The notes below the pieces were generated by a model. That model was not told where the DNA came from, did no database searches, and saw only the letters and a program-made list of their open reading frames with translations. A program made the position numbers and the translations under genes. Of a stretch of DNA of 64,000 nt, positions 23,591 to 34,459 are shown piece after piece. This DNA is from Desulfosporosinus acidiphilus SJ4 (GTDB lineage: Bacteria > Bacillota > Desulfitobacteriia > Desulfitobacteriales > Desulfitobacteriaceae): positions 744,001 to 808,000 of the forward strand of contig NC_018068.1 in NCBI RefSeq assembly GCF_000255115.2, given 5' to 3'. Numbering within the stretch: position 1 is the first letter of the stretch; each line of letters begins with the position of its first letter.

Positions 23591-25171
23591 ATGACTGACA
23601 ACAAGCATAATACTCATAATACCCTCTTCCATTGGAGTAGTTTCAGATTGAAATTAGTCTATGAAGGCTTGGGTATTGGCATTATCACGGGCTTAATCAT
23701 AGTATTGTACCGTTTCACTCTTGAACAGGCCGGACTTTTACTAACTCAAATTTATAATTTGATCAGTGCCAGACCGATCCTTCTTCTGCCTTGGGTGGGA
23801 GTGCTGATTCTGATAGGTCTCATTGTTGGCTTAATGGTTCAACATGAACCGATGATCAGCGGCAGTGGTATTCCCCAGGTGGAAGGGGTTTTATTGAGAA
23901 AATTATCCATGACCTGGTGGAAGGTTATTCTCGGCAAATTCCTGGGTGGAGTTTTAGCCATCGGAGCCGGCCTTTCTATGGGCAGGGAAGGCCCGTCCGT
24001 TCAACTAGGAGCTGCAGTCGGTCAAGGATTTAGCAAGATACTAAAACGAATTAATATAGAAGAGAAATATCTCATAACAAGTGGAGCAAGCGCAGGGCTT
24101 GCTGCTGCTTTTGGTGCACCTTTGGCCGGAGTAATGTTTGCTTTGGAAGAGGTTCACAAGAACTTTTCACCTCTTGTCCTTCTGTCGGCATTGTCTGCCG
24201 CCTTATCCGCTGACTTTATCACCAGTGAATTTTTTGGTTTAAAGCCGGTATTGAATTTTGCCAACCTCCACGACTTTCCTTTGCGCTATTATTTGTTCAT
24301 TATTATCCTGGGAATTATTATTGGTGTTTTAGGGGTCGCTTTTAATACAACGCTGTTAAAGACCCAGGATTTATATGCCAGGCAACGATGGCTGCCAAAA
24401 ACATTTTGGGTAGTTATTCCTTTAATGGTTTCCATAGTCTTGGGGCTTTTCTTACCTCAGGTTTTAGGAGGGGGTCATGAGTTGATTACCTCCCTCGTAA
24501 CCCAGGGTAATTTTACTTTAAAGCTCCTTTTAATTCTGATCGTTGTTAAATTTTTCTTCACCATGATTTGTTACGGTTCAGGGGCACCGGGCGGAATTTT
24601 CCTCCCGCTTCTGGCCATCGGTGCAATCATTGGAAATATCTACGGAATTGTAATTGTTCATCTTTTTGGCATTAATAACACGTATGTTAATAACTTTATT
24701 ATTCTTGCTATGGCTGGTTATTTCACAGCAATCGTCAGGGCCCCGATTACTGGAACGATATTGATTACAGAAATGACGGGTTCATTTACTCATTTGCTTT
24801 CCTTGTCCGTTGTATGTATTTCAGCTTATATCGTAGCGGACTTTTTAGGTTCTAAACCTATTTATGAGTCCTTATTAGAAAGGTTTTTGCACAAACAGGG
24901 AACGCTGGCCCCCATAGGCAGCGGAAAGACTAAAGCTATCTTGGAATTCGCCGTGTGCATGGGATCAATGCTGGACGGCAAACAAATTAAAGAGATTAAA
25001 TGGCCGGCTCATTGCTTGCTGGTGTCCGTCAAACGTGGAGAAGAAGAAATCATTCCCAAAGGGGATACAGTGATTTACCCTGGAGATTACCTAATCGTTC
25101 TTACGAACGATGACAAAGTTTCCAAAATAAATGATGTTATGATTTCAATGGTTGGAAGCTGCGAATTGTAA
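23591..25171 (+). CDS. ClC-type chloride transporter with C-terminal RCK_C domain
   Basis: 526 residues. The ClC core (1-430) shows GSGIPQVEGVL, GREGPSVQLGA with the gating Glu, FALEEVHKNFS at the position of the intracellular proton Glu, and GSGAPGGIFLPL. The two glutamates suggest a Cl-/H+ exchanger rather than a channel. Residues about 445-526 form a TrkA_C/RCK_C domain (FAVCMGSMLDGKQIKEI, GDTVIYPGDYLIVLT), a class that in other transporters binds regulatory nucleotides such as c-di-AMP. It is 42 bp after alr and ends at a bidirectional-looking terminator. Confidence 0.92.
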   Translation: MTDNKHNTHNTLFHWSSFRLKLVYEGLGIGIITGLIIVLYRFTLEQAGLLLTQIYNLISARPILLLPWVGVLILIGLIVGLMVQHEPMISGSGIPQVEGVLLRKLSMTWWKVILGKFLGGVLAIGAGLSMGREGPSVQLGAAVGQGFSKILKRINIEEKYLITSGASAGLAAAFGAPLAGVMFALEEVHKNFSPLVLLSALSAALSADFITSEFFGLKPVLNFANLHDFPLRYYLFIIILGIIIGVLGVAFNTTLLKTQDLYARQRWLPKTFWVVIPLMVSIVLGLFLPQVLGGGHELITSLVTQGNFTLKLLLILIVVKFFFTMICYGSGAPGGIFLPLLAIGAIIGNIYGIVIVHLFGINNTYVNNFIILAMAGYFTAIVRAPITGTILITEMTGSFTHLLSLSVVCISAYIVADFLGSKPIYESLLERFLHKQGTLAPIGSGKTKAILEFAVCMGSMLDGKQIKEIKWPAHCLLVSVKRGEEEIIPKGDTVIYPGDYLIVLTNDDKVSKINDVMISMVGSCEL

Positions 25172-25245
25172 TTGCTATAATGTTTAATTTAAAAATTAAA
25201 CGTTAAAAGGAACGTTGCTTAATGACTACTTATGCGTTTTTATAA

Positions 25246-25300
25246 ATAAAACCCTGCATATATGTGGATGATTTTAAACCACTATTTATGCAGGGTTTAT
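25246..25300. terminator. Terminator after the ClC gene
   Basis: AAACCCTGCATA near 25248 and TATGCAGGGTTTATT near 25284 pair as a long stem with A/T-rich flanks on both sides. Nothing else is visible between 25172 and 25500. Confidence 0.8.
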
Positions 25301-25516
25301 TTAATGGGGGCTCTTATGTACTTTGCAACAGGTCTTTTTGTACTTTAAGAAAGTATATCCCTCAATGCTTGTCACCAGCGACAATTCTTCTGAATTATAA
25401 AGTCTTATTATTGGCTAACTGATTGGGAGGGTATGGAGAAAGAAGAGAAGCATACAGTATAGATATAAATAGATTGAAGGTTAGGTAAGAAATGAAAATT
25501 TGAGGAGGGTATGGAA

Positions 25517-25657
25517 ATGTCGAAACCCAATGAGCCTCTAATAGAGGACGATGAATGGGCAGCCTTTCGGAAGAGAGAACACATTTTCAACTGGTTGGGA
25601 GCCCTCAGTGCAACATTTATTGTTATCACGTTAGTGATTGCTAAAATACTATACTAA
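25517..25657 (+). CDS. Small single-pass membrane protein (46 aa)
   Basis: A short gene: GAGGAGG at 25503-25509 precedes ATG at 25517 (an ATG at 25511 is too close to it). The product opens MSKPNEPLIEDDEWAAFRKR, acidic then basic, and ends in one hydrophobic helix (WLGALSATFIVITLVIAKI). Topology would be N-in/C-out by the positive-inside rule. An intrinsic terminator follows, so it is a self-contained transcription unit. Function unknown; it lies just upstream of the lactate permease. Confidence 0.75.
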   Translation: MSKPNEPLIEDDEWAAFRKREHIFNWLGALSATFIVITLVIAKILY

Positions 25658-25670
25658 TTTAGAAAATCTT

Positions 25671-25695
25671 ACAGACAGCGTGGCTGTCTGTTTTT
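25671..25695 (+). terminator. Intrinsic terminator after the 46-aa protein
   Basis: ACAGACAGC-GTG-GCTGTCTGT with a run of T at 25691-25695. Confidence 0.9.
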
Positions 25696-25732
25696 ATATT
25701 ATCGGTAAGCATAACTTTTGGTTGTATACTTG
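25696..25732. repeat. Short dispersed hairpin element
   Basis: ATTATCGGTAAGCATAAC and GGTTGTATACTTGC resemble 4323-4356 and more loosely 27737-27790. Non-coding. Confidence 0.5.
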
Positions 25733-25859
25733 CTTTGGCATAACTATATTTTATTGAATATTTAAAAAACTTTTAAATAATTTAAAAAAGGGGTGATAAA
25801 AAGGGACTATCCAAAGGGGAACTTGGGAGAAATTTTAAATTTTGAAAGGGGGTATATAA

Positions 25860-27590
25860 TTGAAGTACTTGCAAAATTATAATCCTGCAGGGAGTTTTTG
25901 GTTGTCGGTATTTTGTGCGGCTTTACCAATTTTAACACTTTTGTATTTCTTAGCGCTGCACCCTCATAAAAGTAAAGACGGCAAGAAATTATTGGGAATC
26001 TATGCACCTTATGCAGCAGCTATTGCAGCTTTTGTAGCATTTCTTATCTGTGTTTTTATTATGAAAATGCCCGCAACATCTGCTGCAGCAGCATTTGGGC
26101 TAGGTGTGATGAGTGGTTTATTTCCGATCGGCTGGATCGTTTTTGGCGCAATTTTTCTTTACACTATGACGGTTATTACGGGTAAGTTCGAAATTGTTAA
26201 AGATTCAATTGCCGGTATTACTGCGGATCGACGCTTACAAGCCCTGCTTGTTGCTTTTAGTTTTGGAGCTTTTATTGAAGGAGCATCTGGGTTCGGAACT
26301 CCGGTGGCAGTGGCCGGGGCAATTATGGTAGGATTAGGATTTAGACCATTGACTGCTGCAGTCATATGCTTGATTGCCAATACCGCACCGGTAGCATGGG
26401 GGGCAATTGGAACTCCGGTTCTCACGCTTGCAGGGCTGACGAAAATTCCGGACGCCCTTATCACTCAGATGGCGGGCAGACAATTACCGTTTTTCTCAAT
26501 CATAATACCATTTTGGTGTGTGGCAACCTTAGTCTTGATGGAAAAAGGGAAATGGAAGGACGTCTGGGAAGTTTGGCCTGCAATTTTCGTAACGGGTGCT
26601 TCCTTTGCAGCCACTCAGTTTCTAATGGCCGAAGCCGGCATGACAATGCTTGTAGATATTGGGGCAGGAATTGTTAGTATTATTGTCACCTCTTTATTCT
26701 TAAAGGTTTGGAAACCTAAGAATATTATTACGAATGAAATGGCCTATGCTCGATTGGATGGCACAAAGGTTGTGAAATCAAAAATAATTCCTAAATACAC
26801 ATGGCCAGTGTTAATACAAGCCTGGATGCCCTGGGTTCTATTGGCGATTTTTGTTGCACTTTGGGGTGTTCCGAGCGTAAAGACTTTCTTAAACAGCCTT
26901 TTCAATCCTAGTTTCAAAGTGCCATATTTACATGGTTTGGTCTTCCGAACTGCGCCCGTTTCTCCGACGGATGTGGCAAAAGTGGGAGAAGCAGCCACTT
27001 ATTCTTTTAATTTTATTACGATGGCAGGAACCGGTATTCTAATAGCGGCTCTTCTCTCTGGTACGATATTCCTGAGAGTGACTCTGGCACAGTGGAAGAA
27101 AATTCTCGTTACAACAATTACTCGTTTAAAAATACCTCTTACTGTAATTTCCTTAGTCCTTGGTTTGAGTTACATGACACGATATGCAGGAACCGATGCA
27201 ATATTAGCTTTGGCCTTCGCAAAAACAGGAGCAATGTATCCGTTCTTTGCAGTAATGATTGGTTGGTTGGGTGTTTTCTTAACCGGAAGCGACACGGCTT
27301 CAAACTCTTTGTTTGGGGGTCTGCAACAGATTACGGCACAGCAGTTAGGATTAAATCCGCTGTTAATGGTTACTGCGAACAGTACCGGCGGTGTTATGGG
27401 AAAAATGATTGACGCACAGAGTATCACGGTCGCCACTGTAGCCTGTTACTCCAGCCCTGTTGAAGCGGTTAATGCCATTGGAGTTATTTTCCGGAAAGTC
27501 TTTTTACACAGTATAGCCCTTGCAATTCTTATGGGAATTCTTGTCTGGCTTCAAGCGTATGTCTTCACGTGGATGATTCCAGGGGTATAA
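25860..27590 (+). CDS. lctP: L-lactate permease (LctP family)
   Basis: Proton-coupled lactate/glycolate uptake across the inner membrane. 576 residues with about 12-14 hydrophobic helices. Family stretches include GAFIEGASGFGTPVAVAGAI, NTAPVAWGAIGTPV, TGSDTASNSLFGGLQ and NSTGGVMGKMIDAQS. The start is TTG at 25860, eight bases after AAAGGGGG, giving MKYLQNYNPAG. Monocistronic with a strong terminator. Lactate is the classic electron donor of Desulfosporosinus-type sulfate reducers; the lactate dehydrogenase is not in the window. Confidence 0.94.
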   Translation: MKYLQNYNPAGSFWLSVFCAALPILTLLYFLALHPHKSKDGKKLLGIYAPYAAAIAAFVAFLICVFIMKMPATSAAAAFGLGVMSGLFPIGWIVFGAIFLYTMTVITGKFEIVKDSIAGITADRRLQALLVAFSFGAFIEGASGFGTPVAVAGAIMVGLGFRPLTAAVICLIANTAPVAWGAIGTPVLTLAGLTKIPDALITQMAGRQLPFFSIIIPFWCVATLVLMEKGKWKDVWEVWPAIFVTGASFAATQFLMAEAGMTMLVDIGAGIVSIIVTSLFLKVWKPKNIITNEMAYARLDGTKVVKSKIIPKYTWPVLIQAWMPWVLLAIFVALWGVPSVKTFLNSLFNPSFKVPYLHGLVFRTAPVSPTDVAKVGEAATYSFNFITMAGTGILIAALLSGTIFLRVTLAQWKKILVTTITRLKIPLTVISLVLGLSYMTRYAGTDAILALAFAKTGAMYPFFAVMIGWLGVFLTGSDTASNSLFGGLQQITAQQLGLNPLLMVTANSTGGVMGKMIDAQSITVATVACYSSPVEAVNAIGVIFRKVFLHSIALAILMGILVWLQAYVFTWMIPGV

Positions 27591-27633
27591 TCATCCATGC
27601 TTCAGATAGAGCGTCTGGAACGAATGGGGTTGG

Positions 27634-27666
27634 GCAACCTTGTCTAGCAAGGTTGCTGTTTTTTTA
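27634..27666 (+). terminator. Intrinsic terminator after lctP
   Basis: GCAACCTT (27634-27641) pairs with AAGGTTGC (27649-27656), followed by a tract of T. Confidence 0.9.
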
Positions 27667-28107
27667 TTGCTAAGCAAGGCATACAAATTGCGAACTCCGG
27701 ATAACTACTCTGAACGCGTGCGGCAGCACGCCTTTTAATATTTAGAAGAAAGTATAACATCCGGATGTGAACTGCAAGAAGAGTGCTATTTCGTATTGAA
27801 AAACAAAGTTTTAAAAAAATACATAATACATTTATATTAATGGTTATTTAACGACTTAAGTATGTTAAAATATAAATTACACTCAGAAGAAATTGTTATA
27901 TAGTACAAATATATTTTTCAATAACTGTAATGATTAATTGAGTGTATGAGAAAATTTGCTTTTGTAATGTCAGTCAAATATGACAATTAATTACAGAAGG
28001 AAATGTTGAGATCAAAAACTAAAAATACGCTATAATGTTGTGAAGTTAGTTATTCTTAAAGCCATTCATGTCAAGATTTACACCAAACAAACTGAAGTCC
28101 ATAAAGG
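27667..28107 (+). promoter_or_regulatory. gltB upstream region with candidate operator and promoter
   Basis: No gene is visible between 27591 and 28116. TGTCA-N8-TGACA (27968-27985) is an inverted repeat 20 bp upstream of TTGAGA (28006-28011), with TATAAT at 28031-28036 (19-bp spacer, long). The position suggests an activator site for gltBD, but no regulator gene adjoins. A dispersed hairpin repeat lies at 27737-27790. Confidence 0.5.
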
Positions 28108-28116
28108 GTGGTTATT

Positions 28117-31100
28117 ATGCAAAATTTTGGATTACCGAATAAGCAAGGACTTTATGATCCGGCACAGGAACGTGATGCATGCGGAATGGGATTTGTCGTT
28201 CATATTAATGGAGAGAAATCTCATACTATTATCGATGAGGCCTTAACAGTCCTAGAAAATTTGAGTCACAGAGGGGCCAGCGGAGCCGATGAAAATACTG
28301 GCGATGGCGCCGGAATCATGATTCAGATACCTCATGATTTCTTTAAAAGAGAGTGTGAAGTTCTGGGCTTTGATTTGCCAGAAAAGGGCAGCTACGGCGT
28401 AGGTATGATATTTGCCCATAAGTATGAGGATTTTAGAAAAACGCAAATGGAGACCTTCGAAAAAATTGTTTTGGAGGAAGGTCAAAGAATCTTAGGCTGG
28501 AGAGAAGTTCCCATCGATAAAACCACTATCGGTGAAGGAGCCAAGGCGGTGATGCCTAGGTTTATACAGGTCTTTATTGCCAAGAATACCAATCTCAAGA
28601 ATCAAATGGATTTCGAAAGAAAACTTTATGTTATTAGAAAACGAGCAGAAAAAGTTATCGTACCGATGTGTGAGGATAAGGGCGGTACTTTCTATATCTC
28701 CAGTCTTTCTTCGAAGACCATTGTTTATAAAGGAATGCTTACTGCAGAACAACTCAGGAACTTCTATCTTGATCTCTCCGATCTGGATTTTACCTCCGCT
28801 TTGGCGATGGTTCACTCTAGATTCAGCACCAATACGTTTCCAAGTTGGGAGAGAGCCCATCCTAACCGGTATCTTGTTCACAACGGTGAAATTAACACCA
28901 TACGTGGCAATGTGAACTGGATGAAGGCGAGACAAAAGTGCATTGATTCTCCGCTTTTTGAGGATCTTACAAAGGTATTTCCTATTATTGATGAATCCGG
29001 CAGTGACTCGGCGATGTTTGACAATAGCCTTGAGTTTCTTCACCTTACCGGCAGATCCCTTCCTCATGCGATCATGATGATGATCCCGGAACCTTGGGAA
29101 AAGAATGAGTTAATGCCTGAAGATAAAAAGAACTTTTATAAATTTAATGACTTTTTGATGGAACCTTGGGATGGTCCCGCCGCTATGGCTTTCACCGATG
29201 GTGTTGTCATTGGCGGGGTGCTCGATAGAAATGGACTTCGCCCTTCACGGTATTATGTGACAAAGGATGACAAGGTTGTCTTGGCTTCTGAAGTGGGAGT
29301 TATCGATATAAAACCTGAGAATGTAAAATATAAAGGCCGCTTGGAGCCTGGCAAGATGCTGCTTATTGATACTGAGGCGAAGAGGATTATCTCTGATGAA
29401 GAAATCAAAGGAAGTGTCGCTTCCCTACATCCTTATGCAGAATGGAATCAGCGGCATATCGTCCATCTCAAGGAGCTGCCTGCAGTAAAAGCTGACGAAG
29501 AAGAAATCACTGCGGAAGACTTAATTAAACTGCAGAAAGCTTTTGGCTACACCTTCGAAGATATTATTAAAACTATCGAACCTATGGCGATACAAGGTGT
29601 CGATCCCGTTGGAGCTATGGGCATGGATTCCCCGCTGGCAGTGCTGTCGGAGAAACCACAAATGCTGTATCTTTATTTCAAACAGTTATTTGCCCAGGTC
29701 ACCAATCCGCCGATTGACGGCATACGAGAAGAGATCATTACTTCCAGCAGTATTCTGCTTGGAGATACTGGAAATTTATTAGATCCGGACCAGAGAAAAT
29801 CCGCCAGTTTGGCTCTGGAGTATCCCATCTTAACCAATGAACAACTCAATACGATTAAATATCTGGACAATGATAAATTGAAATCCGTAACTATTTCGAT
29901 CCTGTATAATGTTTCCGGAGGCCCCAAATCTATGGAAAAGGCTTTGGACAGAGTTTTTCGCAAAGCTGATCAGGCAATCAGTGAAGGCGCGAATATTATT
30001 ATTCTCTCTGACCGGGGTGTCTCCAAGGAATTCGCTGCGATTCCGGCTCTCTTGGCTTCTTCTGGACTTCACCACCATATGATTAGAAAAGAAATCAGGA
30101 CCAACATTGGAATTGTTCTCGAATCAGGTGAACCAAGAGAAGTCCACCATTTCTGTGCCCTTATTGGGTATGGCGTCACAGCGGTCAATCCCTATCTTGC
30201 TTATGAGACTTTGAAGGATCTTGCGGCGAGGGACTTGTTGGAAGGATTGAGCTACGAAGAAGCTAAAAAGAACTATATTAAAGCGTCTGTCAAAGGAATT
30301 CTTAAAGTACTCACCAAGATGGGTATATCGACGATGCGAAGTTATCACGGAGCACAGATTTTTGAGGCAGTAGGTCTGAAAAAGGAACTTATCGAAAAGT
30401 ACTTTACCTCGACTCCTTCAAGAATTGAAGGGATAGGTCTGGAGGAAATTGCCTTAGAAAATCAAATGCGCCATGACAGTGCTTATCTTGAAAATTCCCC
30501 CTATACAGATACCCTTGAAGTTGGCGGGTACTTCCAATGCAAGGATGAAGGGGAAATCCATCTTTATAATCCTGAAACGATCTATATGCTGCAAAAAGCC
30601 TGCAGGGAAGGGAATTTCTCTCTTTATAAAGATTTCTCCAGGAAAATTAACGAGGAGGGTATTTATACCTTAAGAAACCTCCTCGATTTTAAGATTAATG
30701 CGGGAGATACCATTCCCATCGAAGATGTTGAATCCGTAGATTCTATTGTCAAACGATTTAAGACCGGGGCAATGTCCTACGGCTCTATCAGTAAAGAGGC
30801 TCACGAGTGTTTAGCTATTGCCATGAATAGACTGAGCGGGAAAAGCAACACCGGTGAAGGTGGAGAGGATCTTGAACGGTTTACGGTGATGCCCAATGGC
30901 GATTCCAAGAACAGTGCTATCAAACAAGTAGCCTCAGGACGTTTCGGAGTAACCAGCAACTATTTGGTAAATGCCAAAGAAATTCAGATCAAGATGGCTC
31001 AAGGAGCAAAACCCGGAGAAGGCGGTCAACTCCCAGGACGCAAAGTGTATCCGGAAATAGCCAAGGTCCGCCATTCAACACCGGGCGTTGATCTTATTTC

Positions 31101-32682
31101 GCCGCCGCCCCATCATGATATTTATTCCATTGAAGATTTGGCGGAGCTTATCCATGATTTAAAGAATGCCAACAAAGAAGCACGGATTAGTGTCAAGCTT
31201 GTTTCTGAAGTCGGGGTAGGAACCATTGCCGCGGGAGTGGCGAAAGGGAAAGCAGATGTCATTCTGATCAGCGGCTATGATGGAGGGACCGGAGCCTCAC
31301 CTCGAACCAGTATTAGAAATGCCGGTCTTCCCTGGGAACTTGGGCTCGCTGAGACTCATCAAACGTTAGTGCTCAATAAGCTAAGAGACAGAGTTGTTGT
31401 CGAGACCGATGGAAAATTACTCTCGGGCAGGGATGTCGTCATCGCAGCGATGCTGGGTGCTGAAGAATACGGCTTCTCGACGACACCTCTTATTGCCATA
31501 GGGTGTGTCATGATGAGGGTTTGCAACCTTAACACCTGTCCGGTTGGGATAGCTACCCAAGATAAAACCTTAAGGAAGAACTTTAACGGCAAACCTGAAT
31601 ATGTTGAAAACTTTATGCGCTTTGTCGCCCAAGAAATGCGTGAAATAATGGCTAAACTGGGCTTTAGAACTGTCGATGAAATGGTTGGGCGAACGGACAG
31701 GCTTAAGACGAAAGAGACGATTAAAAATTGGAAAGCCTCTAATCTTGATCTGTCCCAAATTCTTTATCAACCTTATGCAGGGGCTGATGTCGGACGGTTT
31801 AACTCTCAGAAACAAAATCATCTGCTGGAAAAATCAATGGATATGAAAAAGCTGCTCAGAATGTGTAAACCAGCTTTAGAAAACCAGAAGTCCATCCGGG
31901 CCAAACTAAAGATCGATAATGTCGACCGCGTCGTTGGAACTATTGTAGGAAGCGAAATCTCTAAGAGATACGGTGAGAATGGTCTGCCGGAGGATACAAT
32001 CAAGCTGACTTTCGTAGGTTCGGCCGGACAAAGTTTCGGAGCCTTTATCCCCAAAGGGATGTCTTTAGAGTTGGAGGGGGATGCCAACGACTATCTGGGA
32101 AAAGGACTTTCCGGCGGTAAAATTATCGTCTATCCTCCCAGAAGTTCTGACTTTGAGCCGGAAAAAAATATCCTCATCGGCAATGTAGCTTTCTATGGTG
32201 CCACTTCGGGAGAAGCCTATATCAATGGAATAGCCGGGGAAAGATTCTGTGTCAGAAACAGTGGAGCCAAAGCAGTTGTTGAGGGTGTGGGTGATCATGG
32301 CTGCGAATATATGACAGGCGGTAAAGTCGTTATCTTGGGCAAAACAGGAAGAAACTTTGCTGCTGGAATGTCCGGCGGGGTAGCATATATTCTGGACTTT
32401 GACGAAATATACTGCAATAAGTCAATGGTGTTATTGGAAACCATCGAATCTCCTGAAGAAACGAATGAAATCAAGGACATGATTGAAAAACATGTTGAAT
32501 ACACCGACAGTCCTTTGGGTAAGAAAGTTCTTAATGACTGGTCGAATTACTCACAGAGATTCACTAAAGTAATTCCTAAAGATTATAAACGTATGCTTCA
32601 AAACATTGATAAGGCTCACAAGACAGGCTTAAGCGGTGAAGAAGCCTTGATGGCGGCCTTCGAAGAGCATTTTAAAAATTAA
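28117..32682 (+). CDS. gltB: Glutamate synthase large subunit
   Basis: Transfers the glutamine amide to 2-oxoglutarate, giving two glutamates. With ATG at 28117 (RBS AAAGGGTGG) the 1521-residue precursor has a propeptide of 21 residues before the catalytic Cys22 in RDACGMGF, which becomes the N-terminus. The order is class II amidotransferase (22-430), central domain, FMN/2-oxoglutarate domain (about 800-1180), then the GXGXG beta-helix. The [3Fe-4S] cysteines are C1130, C1136 and C1141 in [15 protein letters not shown]. gltD follows 29 bp later. Confidence 0.96.
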   Translation: MQNFGLPNKQGLYDPAQERDACGMGFVVHINGEKSHTIIDEALTVLENLSHRGASGADENTGDGAGIMIQIPHDFFKRECEVLGFDLPEKGSYGVGMIFAHKYEDFRKTQMETFEKIVLEEGQRILGWREVPIDKTTIGEGAKAVMPRFIQVFIAKNTNLKNQMDFERKLYVIRKRAEKVIVPMCEDKGGTFYISSLSSKTIVYKGMLTAEQLRNFYLDLSDLDFTSALAMVHSRFSTNTFPSWERAHPNRYLVHNGEINTIRGNVNWMKARQKCIDSPLFEDLTKVFPIIDESGSDSAMFDNSLEFLHLTGRSLPHAIMMMIPEPWEKNELMPEDKKNFYKFNDFLMEPWDGPAAMAFTDGVVIGGVLDRNGLRPSRYYVTKDDKVVLASEVGVIDIKPENVKYKGRLEPGKMLLIDTEAKRIISDEEIKGSVASLHPYAEWNQRHIVHLKELPAVKADEEEITAEDLIKLQKAFGYTFEDIIKTIEPMAIQGVDPVGAMGMDSPLAVLSEKPQMLYLYFKQLFAQVTNPPIDGIREEIITSSSILLGDTGNLLDPDQRKSASLALEYPILTNEQLNTIKYLDNDKLKSVTISILYNVSGGPKSMEKALDRVFRKADQAISEGANIIILSDRGVSKEFAAIPALLASSGLHHHMIRKEIRTNIGIVLESGEPREVHHFCALIGYGVTAVNPYLAYETLKDLAARDLLEGLSYEEAKKNYIKASVKGILKVLTKMGISTMRSYHGAQIFEAVGLKKELIEKYFTSTPSRIEGIGLEEIALENQMRHDSAYLENSPYTDTLEVGGYFQCKDEGEIHLYNPETIYMLQKACREGNFSLYKDFSRKINEEGIYTLRNLLDFKINAGDTIPIEDVESVDSIVKRFKTGAMSYGSISKEAHECLAIAMNRLSGKSNTGEGGEDLERFTVMPNGDSKNSAIKQVASGRFGVTSNYLVNAKEIQIKMAQGAKPGEGGQLPGRKVYPEIAKVRHSTPGVDLISPPPHHDIYSIEDLAELIHDLKNANKEARISVKLVSEVGVGTIAAGVAKGKADVILISGYDGGTGASPRTSIRNAGLPWELGLAETHQTLVLNKLRDRVVVETDGKLLSGRDVVIAAMLGAEEYGFSTTPLIAIGCVMMRVCNLNTCPVGIATQDKTLRKNFNGKPEYVENFMRFVAQEMREIMAKLGFRTVDEMVGRTDRLKTKETIKNWKASNLDLSQILYQPYAGADVGRFNSQKQNHLLEKSMDMKKLLRMCKPALENQKSIRAKLKIDNVDRVVGTIVGSEISKRYGENGLPEDTIKLTFVGSAGQSFGAFIPKGMSLELEGDANDYLGKGLSGGKIIVYPPRSSDFEPEKNILIGNVAFYGATSGEAYINGIAGERFCVRNSGAKAVVEGVGDHGCEYMTGGKVVILGKTGRNFAAGMSGGVAYILDFDEIYCNKSMVLLETIESPEETNEIKDMIEKHVEYTDSPLGKKVLNDWSNYSQRFTKVIPKDYKRMLQNIDKAHKTGLSGEEALMAAFEEHFKN

Positions 32683-32711
32683 AGGACTATAGGATTAAGG
32701 TGGGACTTACA

Positions 32712-34193
32712 ATGGGAAAAGCAACTGGATTTTTAGAGTTTGAAAGAATAAATCCCAAGAAACGTTCTCCTGAAGATAGAATGCTAGATTGGGATGAAAT
32801 GAGACTCCCTCAGGACCCAGAGGTTGTGAAAACTCAGGGTGCACGCTGTATGAACTGCGGAGTTCCTTTCTGTCAGGGCGGAGTTCTGTTAAACGGCATG
32901 GCTTCAGGCTGCCCCCTGCATAATCTTATTCCTGAGTGGAATGAGCTGGTTTATAAAGGACAATGGGAGGAAGCCTATAAAAGGCTGACTAGAACCAGTC
33001 CTTTCCCGGAATTCACCTCAAGAGTCTGCCCGGCCCCCTGTGAAGGTGCTTGTACGGAAGGTTATATTATGGACCCTGTAACGATTAACAGTATTGAATA
33101 TGAGATTATTGAAAAAGCTTTCGCTGAAGGCTGGGTCCTACCCAAAAAGGCCCAAAAGACAGGAAAGAAAATTGCTATAGTCGGCTCAGGCCCGGCGGGG
33201 TTGTCGGCAGCCTATTATCTGAAAGCCGTAGGTCACGATGTAACCGTCTATGAAAGAAGTGACAGAGCCGGCGGACTGATGATGTACGGAATACCCAACA
33301 TGAAACTTGAGAAACAAGTTGTGGAAAGACGCCTTGATCTCATGAAAGCTTCAGGTATTCAATTCATGTTAAATACTGAGGTAGGCAAGGATATACCTGC
33401 ACAGGAACTGGTGAACGGCTACGATGCGGTTATCTTGTGTGCCGGAGCGACTAAAGCGCGAGGACTTGAGGTTGAGGGAAAAGACCTTAAAGGTGTTTAT
33501 TATGCGGTGGATTTTTTGAAAGCTAATACTAAAAGCCTGCTTGATTCTAAGTTAAAAGATGGCAGCTATATTAGTGCTAAAGACAAAGATGTGATTATTA
33601 TAGGCGGAGGGGATACTGGAACAGACTGTGTTGCCACTTCCCTGCGTCATGGCTGTAAGAGTGTGCATCAATTTGAAATTATGCCTGAACCTCCTGAAAA
33701 ACGCAGGGAAGAAACAAATCCTTGGCCGGAATGGCCGCTAAAATTAAAAGTTGACTACGGCCAGGAAGAGGCCATTAATCTCTATGGCAGGGATCCGAGA
33801 AATTATCTTATCTCCACTAAGAAAATCGTGGGTAATGAGCAGGGCGAGGTTAAAGAAGTTCATACCGTAGAAATTAATTGGGTTAAGAATGCTTCCGGAA
33901 GAATGATTCCACAAGAAGTTCCTGGCAGCGAAAAAGTGTGGAAAGCCGATTTAGTTCTCCTGGCCATGGGCTTTTTAGGTCCGGAAGACACCATACCCAA
34001 TGAGCTGAAGCTGGAGAGAGATTTCAGGAGTAATATAAAAGCGGACTATGAAGTGTTTGAAACCAATGTGGAGAAGGTTTTTGCGGCAGGGGATATGAGA
34101 AGAGGCCAGAGCCTTATTGTTTGGGCTATCCAAGAAGGTAAGCTTGCGGCCCGGGAAGTAGATAAATATCTCATGGGTAAAAGCGTCCTATAG
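32712..34193 (+). CDS. gltD: Glutamate synthase small subunit
   Basis: An FAD, [4Fe-4S] and NAD(P)H-binding subunit that feeds electrons to GltB. About 493 residues. The cysteine-rich N-terminus ([26 protein letters not shown]) binds the clusters. The FAD Rossmann motif is [19 protein letters not shown], and the NADPH site is [15 protein letters not shown]. The start is ATG 32712 after AAGGTGGG; a GTG at 32700 is in frame but poorly placed. A terminator lies about 125 bp downstream. Confidence 0.96.
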   Translation: MGKATGFLEFERINPKKRSPEDRMLDWDEMRLPQDPEVVKTQGARCMNCGVPFCQGGVLLNGMASGCPLHNLIPEWNELVYKGQWEEAYKRLTRTSPFPEFTSRVCPAPCEGACTEGYIMDPVTINSIEYEIIEKAFAEGWVLPKKAQKTGKKIAIVGSGPAGLSAAYYLKAVGHDVTVYERSDRAGGLMMYGIPNMKLEKQVVERRLDLMKASGIQFMLNTEVGKDIPAQELVNGYDAVILCAGATKARGLEVEGKDLKGVYYAVDFLKANTKSLLDSKLKDGSYISAKDKDVIIIGGGDTGTDCVATSLRHGCKSVHQFEIMPEPPEKRREETNPWPEWPLKLKVDYGQEEAINLYGRDPRNYLISTKKIVGNEQGEVKEVHTVEINWVKNASGRMIPQEVPGSEKVWKADLVLLAMGFLGPEDTIPNELKLERDFRSNIKADYEVFETNVEKVFAAGDMRRGQSLIVWAIQEGKLAAREVDKYLMGKSVL

Positions 34194-34233
34194 GGGATTT
34201 TGTTTTAGCAACGCACATCCGGGCGATCGCGGA

Positions 34234-34270
34234 CCAAACTAATGCTCAATCGCCAAACTAATTGCTCAAT
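34234..34270. repeat. Imperfect direct repeat after gltD
   Basis: CCAAACTAATGCTCAAT (34234-34250) is repeated at 34253-34270 with one inserted T, a 19-bp period. No function evident. Confidence 0.7.
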
Positions 34271-34316
34271 TATAGATTAATATTGCGGAGTAACCCGCCT
34301 AGGTGTTTCGTAAATT

Positions 34317-34353
34317 CTCCCCCAGACTTAAAATTGGTTTGGGGGATTTTATT
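34317..34353 (+). terminator. Intrinsic terminator after gltD
   Basis: TCCCCCAGA pairs with TTTGGGGGA (one G-T pair), followed by TTTTATTTTT. Confidence 0.85.
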
Positions 34354-34459
34354 TTTCTGGCATAGATGTCGATTCTGATTAATAGGAATAGAAGATTAGG
34401 ATTTACCGGCACTCATCTTTACTGATGAGTCTTTGGGGGAAAGAGGGGGTGAAGGGTGA

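Noticed and set aside
28492-29067. A 191-codon minus-strand frame inside gltB
   Set aside because: The opposite strand encodes the conserved glutaminase domain of GltB; the antisense frame has no recognisable motif.
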